Source: Sipunculus nudus
Lineage: Eukaryota; Annelida; Sipuncula; Golfingiida; Sipunculidae
Direction: 5' to 3'
Length of the DNA: 64,000 nt
Assembly: GCA_026874595.1 (NCBI GenBank)
Contig: CM049315.1
Location: forward strand, 62,989,389 to 63,053,388
A program made the position numbers and the translations under genes. Below the pieces are notes generated by a model that saw only the letters and a list, made by a program, of their open reading frames with translations, was not told where the DNA came from and did no database searches. Positions 12,251 to 21,219 of the stretch are shown one piece after another (position 1 is the stretch's first letter; each line of letters begins with the position of its first letter).

Positions 12251-12378
12251 AGTTTAAACTGCGAAAGAAGCGTTTCAGAAACTTCATTAGGCGACTTAAA
12301 ACCCGTTACAATCGTCGTTTTCGTCGCAATCAGCTCGGTTTTCGCGTACTACAAGATCGTGTGTTGTGCAAAAATGGC
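12251..12378 (+). repeat. Monomer type E exemplar, 128 bp
   Basis: Marked by GCGTTTCAGAAAC, TTAGGCGACTTAAAACCCG, TTACAATCGTCGTTTTCGTCGC and GCGTACTACAAGATCG. It is usually followed by a monomer with CGTTTAAATTGCAAATGAAGC. Confidence 0.82.
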
Positions 12379-13599
12379 CGTTTAAATTGCAAATGAAGCA
12401 TTTTAATAGCTTCATCAGGCCATTTAAAACAAATTACAAACGTCGTTTTTGCCGAAATCAGCTCGGTTTTCGCTTTAAACAAGATCGTGTCTTGTGCAAT
12501 GATCACCGATTTAAACTGTGAAAGAAGCGTTTTAGAAGCTTCATCAGGCCATTAAGAACCAGTTAGAAACGTCGTTTTTGCTTAAATCAGCTCGATTTTT
12601 TTTGCGTAATGCAAGATCGTGTTTGTGCAAATATTGCAGATTTAAATTGCAAAAGAATCAATTCAGGAGCTTTATTAGGCCATTTAAAACCAGATACCAA
12701 CGTCTTTTCCACCGAAATCAGCTCGGTTTTTGCGTAATACAAGACCGTGTTTTGCGCAAAGATGACCGATTTAAACTGCCAAGGAAGCCTTTTAGAAGCT
12801 TCATCAGGCTATCAAAAACCAGTTAGTAACGTCGTTTTTGCTGAAATCAGCTCGATTTTTTGCGTAATACAAAATCGTGTGTTGTGCAAAGATGACCGAT
12901 TTAAACTGCTAAAGAAGCGTTTTAGAAGCTTCATCAGGCCATTAAGAACCAGTTAGAAACGTCTTTTACGCCGAAATCAGCTCTTTTTTTCGTAATACAA
13001 GATCGTGATTTGTGCAGAAACGGCTGATTTAAACTGCGATAGAAGCGTTTTAATAGCTCCATTAGGCCATTTAGAAATTGGTAAAAACATCCATCTCGCC
13101 GAAATCAGCTAGGTTTTTGCCTAATTCAGGAACGTGTGTTGTGCAAAAATTACAGATTTCAATTGCAAAAGAAGCAATTCAGAAGCTTCATTAGGCCGTT
13201 TAGAATCAGATACAAACGTCTTTTACGACGAAATCAGCTCGGTTTTTTCCTAATACAAGATCGTGATTTGTGCAGAAACGGCTAATATAAACTGCGATAG
13301 AAGCGTTTAAATAGCTTCATTAGGCCATTTAGAAATTGTTAAAAACGTCGCTCTTGCTGAAATCAGATCGGTTTTCGCGTAGTACAAGATCGTGTCTTGT
13401 GCAATGATCACCGATTTAAACTGCGAAAGAAGCCTTTTAGAAGCTTCATCAGGCCATTAAGAACCAGTTAGAAACGTCGTTTTTGCTGAAATCAGCTCGA
13501 TTTTTTTGCGTAATGCAAGATCGTGTTTGTGCAAATATTGCAGATTTAAATTGTAAAAGAATCAATTCAGGAGCTTTATTAGACCATTTAGATCCAGAT

Positions 13600-14115
13600 A
13601 CCAACGTCTTTTTCGCCGAAATCAGCTCGTTTTTGCGTAATACAAGACCGTGTTTTGTGCAAAGATGACCGATTTAAACTGCCAAGGAAGCCTTTTAGAA
13701 GCTTCATCAGGCCATTAAGAACCAGTTAGCAACGTCGTTTTTGCTGAAATCAGCTCGATTTTTTGCGTAATACAAAATCGTGTGTTGTGCAAAGATGACC
13801 GATTTAAACTGCTTAAGAAGCGTTTTAGAAGCTTCATCAGGCCATTTAGAACCAGTTAGAAACGTCTTTTTCGCCGAAATCAGCTCGTTTTTGCGTAATA
13901 CAAGACCGTGTTTTGTGCAAAGATGACCGATTTAAACTGCCAAGGAAGCCTTTTAGAAGCTTCATCAGGCCATTAAGAACCAGTTAGCAACGTCGTTTTT
14001 GCTGAAATCAGCTCGATTTTTTGCGTAATACAAAATCGTGTGTTGTGCAAAGATGACCGATTTAAACTGCTTAAGAAGCGTTTTAGAAGCTTCATCAGGC
14101 CATTGAGAACCAGTT
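13600..14115 (+). repeat. 258-bp dimer duplicated in tandem
   Basis: The pair of monomers with CTCGTTTTTGCG/CCAAGGAAGCC and CTCGATTTTTTGCG/GCTTAAGAAGC occurs twice with a 258-bp period (ATCAGCTCG at 13621 and 13879). The same doubled dimer is present at about 26.93-27.45 kb. Confidence 0.8.
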
Positions 14116-14957
14116 AGAAACGTCTTTTACGCCGAAATCAGCTCTTTTTTTCGTAATACAAGATCGTGATTTGTTCAGAAACGGCTGATTTAAACTGCGA
14201 TAGAAGCGTTTTAATAGCTTCATTAGGCCATTTAGAAATTGGTAAAATCGTCGCTCTTGCTGAAATCAGATCGGTTTTTGCGTAATACAAGATCGTGTTT
14301 TGTGCAAAGATGACCGATTTAAACTGCTAAAGAAGCGTTTTAGAAGCTTCATCAGGCCACTAAGAACCAGTTAGAAACGTCTTTTACGCCGAAATCAGCT
14401 CGTTTTTTTCGTAATACAAGATCGTGATTTGTGCAGAAACGGCTGATTTAAACTGCAATAGAAGCGTTTTAATAGCTTCATTAGGCCATTTAGAAATTGG
14501 TAAAAACGTCGCTCTTGCTGAAATCAGATCGGTTTTCGCTTAATACAACATCGTGTTGTGCAAAATAGAAGATTAAAATTGCAAAAGAAGCAATTCAGAA
14601 GCTCCATTAGGCCATTTAGAACCGGGTACAAACATCGATCTCGCCGAAATCAGATAGGTTTTTGCCTAATTCAGGAACGTGTGTTGTGCAAAAATTACAG
14701 ATTAAAATTGCAAAAGAAGCAATTCAGAAGATCCATTAGGCCATTTAGAACCAGGTACAAACATCGATCTCGCCGAAATCAGCTAGGTTTTTGCCTAATT
14801 CATGATCGTGTGTTGTGCAAAAATTGCAGATTTAAATTGCAAAAGAAGCAATTCAGAAGCTTCATTAGGCCGTTTAGAACCAGATACAAACATCTTTTAT
14901 GCCGAAATCAGCTCGGTTTTTGCGTAATACAAAATCGTGTGTTGTGCAAAGATGACC

Positions 14958-15215
14958 GATTTAAACTGGGAAAGAAGCGATTCAATAGCTTCATTAGTCG
15001 ACTTAAAACCCGTTACAACCGTCGTTTTCGCTGAAATAAGCTCGGTTTTTGCGTAGTACAAGATCGTGTGTTGGGCAAATATCACCGATTTAAACTGCGA
15101 GAGAAGAGATTCAATAGCTTCATAAGGCGACTTATAACCCGTTACAACCGTCGTTTTTGCCGAAATAAGCTCGGTTTTTGCGTAGTACAAGATCGTGTGT
15201 TGGGCAAATATCACC
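14958..15215 (+). repeat. Two adjacent type J monomers (129 + 129 bp)
   Basis: Rare type with GATTCAATAGCTTCAT, CGACTTA(A/T)AACCCG, TTACAACCGTCG, GAAATAAGCTCGG and TTGGGCAAATATCACC. J1 is 14958-15086 and J2 is 15087-15215. Only one J monomer occurs in the related block at about 49.61-49.74 kb. Its ACTTA..ACCCG core suggests descent from type E. Confidence 0.8.
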
Positions 15216-17433
15216 GATTAAAACTGCTAAATAAGCATTTTAGAAACTTCATCAGACCATTAAGAACCAGTTAGAAACGGCGTTTTTGCTGAAATCAGCT
15301 CGATTTTTTTAGCGTAATATAAGATCGTGTTTGTGCAAAAATGACCGATTTAAACTGCAAAAGAAGAGTTGAAGAAGCTTCAATAGGCCACTTCAAACCA
15401 GTTACTAAGATCTTTTTTGCCGAAATCGACTCGGTTTTTGCGTTATAATAGATCATGATCCGTGCAAAAATGGTCAGTTTAAACTGCGAAAGAAGCGTTT
15501 CAGAAACTTCATTAGGCGACTTAAATCCCGTTACAATCGTCGTTTTCGTCGCAATCAGCTCGATTTTTTTGCGTAATGCAAGATCGTGTTTGTGCAAATA
15601 TTGCAGATTTAAATTGTAAAAGAATCAATTCAGGAGCTTTATTAGACCATTTAGATCCAGATACCAACGTCTTTTTCGCCGAAATCAGCTCGTTTTTGCG
15701 TAATACAAGACCGTGTTTTGTGCAAAGATGACCGATTTAAACTGCCAAGGAAGCCTTTTAGAAGCTTCATCAGGCCATTAAAAACCAGTTAGCAACGCGT
15801 TTTTGCTGAAATCAGCTCGATTTTTTGCGTAATACAAAATCGTGTGTTGTGCAAAGATGACCGATTTAAACTGCTTAGGAAGCGTTTTAGAAGCTTCATC
15901 AGGCCATTGAGAACCAGTTAGAAACGTCTTTTACGCCGAAATCAGCTCGTTTTTTTCGTAATACAAGATCGTGATTTGTGCAGAAACGGCTGATTAAAAT
16001 TGCAAAAGAAGCAATTCAGAAGCTCCATTAGGCCATTTAGAACCGGGTACAAACATCGATCTCGCCGAAATCAGCTAGGTTTTTGGCTAATTCAGGAACG
16101 TGTGTTGTGCAAAAATTACAGATTTCAATTGCAAAAGAAGCAATTCAGAAGCTTCATTAGGCCGTTTAGAACCAGTTACAAAAGTCGTTTTTGCCGAAAT
16201 CAGCGCGATTTTCGCGTTATACAAGATCGTACGTTGTGAATAAATGGCCGATTTGAACTGCGAAAGAAGCGTTTTAATAGCTTCATCAGGCCATTTAGAA
16301 ATTGTTAAAAACGTCGCTTTTGCTGAAATCAGATCGGTTTTCGCGTAGTACAAGATCGTGTTGTGCAAAATAGAAGATTAAAATTGCAAAAGAAGCAATT
16401 CAGAAGCTCCATTAGGCCATTTAGAACCGGGTACAAACATCGATCTCGCCGAAATCAGATAGGTTTTTGCCTAATTCATGATCGTGTGTTGTGCAAAAAT
16501 TGCAGATTTAAATTGCAAAAGAAGCAATTAAGAAGCTTCATTAGGCCGTTTAGAACCAGATACAAACATCTTTTACGCCGAAATCAGCTCGGTTTTTGCG
16601 TAATACAAAATCGTGTTTTGTGCAAAGATGACTGATTTAAACTGCAAAAGAAGCAATTAAGAAGCTTTATCAGGCCATTAAGAATCAGTTAGGAACGTCG
16701 TTTTTGCTGAAATCAGCTCGGTTTTTTTTTGCGTAATATAAGATCGTGTGTTGTGCAAAGATGATCGATTTAAACTGCAAAAGAAGCGTTTGAGAAACTT
16801 CATTAGGCCATTTAGAACCAGTTACAAATGTCGTTTTTTGGCCGAAATCAGCTCGGATTTTGCGTAGTATAGGATTCTGTTTTGTGCAAAATGGCCGATT
16901 TAAACTGCGAAAGAAGCGTTTTAGAAGCTTCATTTGTCCATTTACAACCAGTTACAAAAGTCGTTTTTGCCGAAATCAGCGCGATTTTCGCGTTATACAA
17001 GATCGTACGTTGTGAATAAATGGCCGATTTGAACTGCGAAAGAAGCGTTTTAATAGCTTCATCAGGCCATTTAGAACAAGTTACGAACGTCGTTTTTCCC
17101 GAAATCAGCTCGGTGTTCGCTTTATACAAGATCGTGTCTTGTGCAATGATCACCGATTTAAACTGCGAAGGAAGCCTTTTAGAAGCTTCATTAGGCCATT
17201 AAGAACCAGTTAGAAACGTCGTTATTGCTGAAATCAGCTCGATTTTTTTGCGTAATGCAAGATCGTGTTTCTGCAAATATTGCAATTTAAATTGCAAAAG
17301 AATCAATTCAGGAGCTTTATTAGGCCATTTAGAACCAGATACCAACGTGTTTTTCGCCGAAATCAGCTCGATTTTTTGCGTAATACAAAATCGTGTGTTG
17401 TGCAAAGATGACCGATTTAAACTGCTTAAGAAG

Positions 17434-17444
17434 CGTTTTAGAAG
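17434..17444. repeat. Left target-site duplication of element copy 1
   Basis: CGTTTTAGAAG lies immediately left of the element and is repeated at 19529-19539. In uninterrupted monomers the same 11 bases occur once and continue into CTTCATCAGG, so this is duplicated target satellite sequence. Confidence 0.85.
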
Positions 17445-17447
17445 GTA

Positions 17448-17624
17448 ACAGGAACTCTCGGCCCCAGAGACACTCGTCCCAGAGACACTCGGCCCCAGCG
17501 ACTCTCGGCCCCAGAGACACTCGGCCCCTGAGACGCTCGGCCCTAGAGACACTCGGCCCCTAGTCAGCAGGACCCAGCGACACTCGGCCCCGTCCGGTCG
17601 CCGCCCCCAGAGACACTCGGCCCA
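17448..17624 (+). repeat. Left terminal inverted repeat, copy 1
   Basis: Starts ACAGGAACTCTCGGCCC and matches the reverse complement of 19349-19525 almost base for base. It consists of roughly nine 15-16 bp units of consensus AGAGACACTCGGCCCC, with variants such as AGCGACTCTCGGCCCC and TGAGACGCTCGGCCCT, plus a distinct CAGCAGGACCC and GTCCGGTCGCCGCC stretch that is also mirrored. Weaker mirrored similarity (ACCCCTCAGAAAA, CGTAGTTAT) continues inward to about 17675. Confidence 0.9.
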
Positions 17625-17640
17625 GGAGTCTAGCCTCGGG

Positions 17641-17756
17641 AAACCCCTCAGAAAACCTTCCCGTAGTTATCCCTTCCGGGCCAGAGGTCTGATACTAGCT
17701 TACCGTCTTATACTAGCTTAGAAAAACCCCTCAGAAAACAACCTTCCCGTAGATAT
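17641..17756 (+). repeat. Subterminal duplicated motif in element copy 1
   Basis: An approximately 33-bp motif with AAACCCCTCAGAAAA followed by CCTTCCCGTAG occurs at about 17641-17673 and again at about 17723-17756. A diverged inverted copy lies at about 19285-19323 near the other end. Between the two left copies, TACTAGCTTA is repeated. Subterminal repeats of this kind are often transposase-binding sites in DNA transposons; that role is inference here. Confidence 0.6.
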
Positions 17757-17759
17757 ACT

Positions 17760-19280
17760 GAGTCGGACGTCGGAGAATGGAAGCCCGTTCTTTTACCGTC
17801 TTAGGTTCATTAGGGAAGGGTTTAATGAGTCAAAACAAAAACGAGAGAAAGTGAAAGTAAAACGTATTTATTAATTGAAAATAGTGTTTAATGTTAAATA
17901 TGTAGTTCCTGATTATGATATTAGCCAATATATACACAAACCGAAATAGAAAACGTTCCAAATATCACAGTATGAATGAAGTATATGAAAGTGACCCGTA
18001 AAGTCACCAAATTACAAATTAAAGAGTAGGCTTATATACAAGTATGTCAATTTACACACATATATAAAACAAATCAAAGTAGAAAGTGTTTTCTACTTCG
18101 TGTTTTCTACTTCTAATTTCTAACTAATGTTAACTAATGTTAATGTTCTAACTAATGACAGAGCGTACATAAAGAAGCAAGAATACACACACAATGCCAA
18201 AATCTTAAAGAAACGGTAAATTATGACTACTTCCACATATACACATCAAATATCGTTGATGTTTTAACTAATGACAGAGCGTACGTAAAAAGCAATGGTA
18301 TAAGAACTCTTCTCTAATGGGATTGATATGTATACAAAATTCATATATATATATACAAAGCCAAAATCATAAAGAAACTGTAATTTACGACTATTAGGAA
18401 CGGTAATTTATGACTATTTCCACATATATACATAAAAGATATGAAGTATTCCAAAGGCCATAGAGCCTGCATCAAGCACACATCAAAGTTCCACTGTGTA
18501 CGCTACATTTCAAACTCTGGTTTGTGAATGACTTCTTGGTTAGTTGATTATGGATATGCTCAATCAGGGGTTTACCGAACTTACTATGCAATCAAAGGTT
18601 ATTGTTATGACGGCAGTAATCACAGCCAACAAGATCACAAAGACGGCAATTAGACTTCGATCAATACCGAGACAAACGGATAAATACCGAGGTAAATTTA
18701 ACGGTGACAATTTCTCATTTTATATCAGTTATTTCTTGATTCATTTATATAAATACTACAGCGTATTATAAAAAAGAAATATTATATTTGGCTCCTTCAA
18801 CGTTTATTGCATCCATTTATTTGGCGTGACCACCACAGGATAATGGTTCAGCACCTTTTATTTAACAATCTATAATTTTTTTATAAGTCATATACAAAGA
18901 TAATTTTATGATATCTGGGCTACACGAAGATATATGTTTCACGAGAAAGGACGGTCCGTGCCGAGGCCTGGCCCCAATATTTTTGGGGGGTAAGTTAATG
19001 CGGCCTTCAGGAAACAGTTGAAATGAACGAACACATAAGCTTACGAAAACTAATAATTTAAGAGGAGACATAACACCTGGCCATGTATTTTCTATTGTGT
19101 GTAAAATACATATAATTTGTGGAATATGATAAAAAATCATATGGATTATTATACAGATATTGTTTCAAAAATAAGCATGGTTTTAATTTTTATAATCACC
19201 AATATATATATATATTGTATGTGCTATATTTGTTTTTTATGGAAAATTTAACTTTAATTTCTTCGTGGCGTTCAATATCC
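17760..19280. other. AT-rich interior of element copy 1, no gene recognised
   Basis: The interior is AT-rich with microsatellite-like TATATA runs. TAACTAATGACAGAGCGTAC (second base set varying little) recurs at 18149-18168 and 18265-18284. A GCCAAAATC..AAAGAAAC..TTATGACTA..TTCCACATATA block recurs at about 18196-18244 and 18360-18432, so this part grew by internal duplication. A more GC-rich island at about 18945-19020 contains a small hairpin, CCCCAA/TTGGGG, at 18972-18988. Open frames of 75 codons (+, 18544-18771) and 92 codons (-, 18862-19140) show no motif I recognise, and I regard them as chance. Confidence 0.7.
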
Positions 19281-19348
19281 AGAAGAGATAACTACGAGCA
19301 GGTTGTTTTCTGAGGGGTTTCGCGAGGCCAGTATCGGACCCGATGCAC

Positions 19349-19525
19349 TGGGCCGAGTGTCTCTGGGGGCGGCGACCGGACGGGGCCGAGTGTCGCTGGG
19401 TCCTGCTGACTAGGGGCCGAGTGTCTCTGGGGCCGAGCGTCTCAGGGGCCGAGTGTCTCTGGGGCCGAGAGTCGCTGGGGCCGAGTGTCTCTGGGACGAG
19501 TGTCTCTTGGGCCGAGAGTTCCTGT
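19349..19525 (-). repeat. Right terminal inverted repeat, copy 1
   Basis: Reverse complement of the left repeat, ending GAGAGTTCCTGT. Unit order is the same, including the mirrored CCTGCTGACTAGG and GGCGGCGACCGGAC parts. Small differences include GGGCCGAGAG replacing the GGGGCCGAGAG expected from the left end. Confidence 0.9.
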
Positions 19526-19528
19526 ATT

Positions 19529-19539
19529 CGTTTTAGAAG
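19529..19539. repeat. Right target-site duplication of element copy 1
   Basis: CGTTTTAGAAG, identical to 17434-17444. It continues into normal monomer sequence CTTCATCAGGCC, restoring the satellite register exactly after the insertion. Confidence 0.85.
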
Positions 19540-21219
19540 CTTCATCAGGCCATTAAGAACCAGTTAGAAACGTCTTTTACGCCGAAATCAGCTCGTTTTT
19601 TCGTAATACAAGATCGTGATTTGTGCAGAAACGGCTGATTTAAACTGCGATAGAAGCGGTTTAATAGCTTCATTAGGCCATTTAGAAATTGGTAAAAACG
19701 TCGCTCTTGCTGAAATCAGATCGGTTTTTGCGTAATACAAGATCGTGTTTTGTGCAAAGATGACCGATTTAAACTGCGAAAGAAGCGTTTTAGAAGCTTC
19801 ATCAGGCCATTAAGAACCAGTTAGCAACGTCGTTTTTGCCCGAAATCAGCTCGGTTTTTTTTTTTTGCGTAATACAAAATTGTCTGTTGTGCAAAGATGA
19901 CCGATTTAAACTGCTAAGGAAGCGTTTTAGCAGATTCATCAGGCAATTAAGAAGTTAGAAACGTCGTTTTTGCTAAAATCAGCTCGATTTTTTAGTGTAA
20001 TATAAGATCGTGTTTGTGCAAAGATGACCAATTTAAACTGCAAAAGAAGAGTTTAAGAAGGTTCAATAGGCCACTTAAAACCAGTTACAAAGATCTTTTT
20101 TGCCGAAATCGACTCGGTTTTTGCGTTATAATAGATCATGATCCGTGCAAAAATGGCCAGTTTAAACTGCGAAAGAAGCGTTTCAGAAACTTCATTAGGC
20201 GACTTAAAACCCGTTACAATCGTCGTTTTCGTCGCAATCAGCTCGGTTTTCGCGTAGTACAAGATCGTGTGTTGTGCAAAAATGGCCGTTTAAATTGCAA
20301 ATGAAGCATTTTAATAGCTTCATCAGGCCATTTAAAACAAGTTACAAACGTCGTTTTTGCCGAAATCAGCTCGGTTTTCGCTTTAAACAAGATCGTGTCT
20401 TGTGCAATGATCACCGATTTAAACTGTGAAAGAAGCGTTTTAGAAGCTTCATCAGGCCATTAAGAACCAGTTAGAAACGTCGTTTTTGCTGAAATCAGCT
20501 CGATTTTTTTGCGTAATGCAAGATCGTGTTTGTGCAAATATTGCAGATTTAAATTGCAAAAGAATCAATTCAGCAGCTTTATTAGGCCATTTAGAACCAG
20601 ATACCAACGTCTTTTTCGCCGAAATCAGCTCGGTTTTTGCGTAATACAAGACCGTGTTTTGTGCAAAGATGACCGATTTAAACTGCGAAAGAAGCGTTTT
20701 AGAAGCTTCATCAGGCCATTAAGAACCAGTTAGCAACGTCGTTTTTGCTGAAAACAGCTCGGTTTTTTTTTGCGTAATACAAAATCGTGATTTGTGCAGA
20801 AACGGCTGAATTAAACTGCGATAGAAGCGTTTTAATAGCTTCATTAGGCCATTTAGAAATTGGTAAAAACGTCGCTCTTGCTGAAATCAGATCGGTTTTC
20901 GCGTAATACAACATCGTGTTGTGCAAAATAGAACATTAAAATTGCAAAAGAAGCAATTCAGAAGCTCAATTAGGCCATTTAGAACCGGGTACAAACATCG
21001 ATATCGCCGAAATCAGCTAGGTTTTTGCCTAATTCATGATCGTGTGTTGTGCAAAAATTGCAGATTTAAATTGCAAAAGAAGCAATTCAGAAGCTTTATT
21101 AGGCCGTTTAGAACCAGATACAAACGTCTTTTACGCCGAAATCAGCTCGGTTTTGGGCTAATTCAGGAACGTGTGTTGTGCAAAAATTACAGATTTCAAT
21201 TGCAAAAGAAGCAATTCAG

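Larger units (their letters stand above)
1..17444 (+). repeat. Satellite array block I (126-129 bp monomers, head-to-tail)
   Basis: The whole stretch is tandem copies of one monomer, mostly 129 bp. Landmarks recur in fixed order: GATTTAAACTGC, GAAGCGTTTTAGAAGCTTC, ATCAGGCCATTAAGAACC, GAAATCAGCTCG, a T-tract, then GATCGTG and TGTGCAAA. No inverted monomer was seen. Several monomer types alternate and form higher-order repeats, listed separately. Open frames occur on both strands because 129 and 126 are multiples of three. Many use GTG as first codon, and they stop at homopolymer length changes, so I do not call them genes. Position 1 lies inside a monomer, so the array continues leftward. Confidence 0.97.
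17445..19528. mobile_element. Foldback-like non-autonomous DNA transposon, copy 1
   Basis: This 2084-bp segment interrupts a satellite monomer and is unrelated to it. Its ends are inverted copies about 177 bp long, GC-rich and made of short tandem units. The interior (about 17.63-19.34 kb) is AT-rich. An 11-bp duplication of satellite sequence flanks it. Long inverted repeats made of tandem subrepeats define foldback-type elements, and an 11-bp target duplication is within the 9-11 bp range known for Mutator-like elements, so that superfamily is a reasonable but unproven guess. The outermost three bases differ between ends (GTA versus AAT after reverse complement). The interior has only short weak open frames, for example 18544-18771 (+) and 18862-19140 (-), without recognisable transposase motifs, so it probably depends on an enzyme supplied in trans. 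Both copies share the same 2084-bp length. Confidence 0.85.
15600..21219 (+). repeat. Segmental duplication carrying the element, copy 1
   Basis: About 5.6 kb including the foldback element and its satellite flanks. It matches about 28015-33630 at an offset of 12415-12417 bp with only scattered substitutions and T-tract length changes. The left edge lies near a hybrid monomer at about 15555, where type E sequence (CGTTTTCGTCGCAATC) runs into TCGATTTTTTTGCGTAATGC. Confidence 0.85.

Noticed and set aside
1-17444. CRISPR array
   Set aside because: The repeats are contiguous 126-129 bp monomers with no short repeat/unique spacer alternation.
18544-18771. 75-codon ATG open frame inside the element
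   Set aside because: No recognised domain, AT-rich context, and the second copy at 30961-31188 is identical apart from one residue simply because the whole segment was duplicated recently.
18862-19140. 92-codon minus-strand open frame inside the element
   Set aside because: No transposase motif or other recognisable feature, and it crosses the hairpin and GC-rich island. Short enough to be chance.
19237-19545. Pro/Arg/His-rich open frames across the terminal inverted repeat
   Set aside because: They are translations of the 15-16 bp tandem units in the inverted repeat and run on into satellite sequence.
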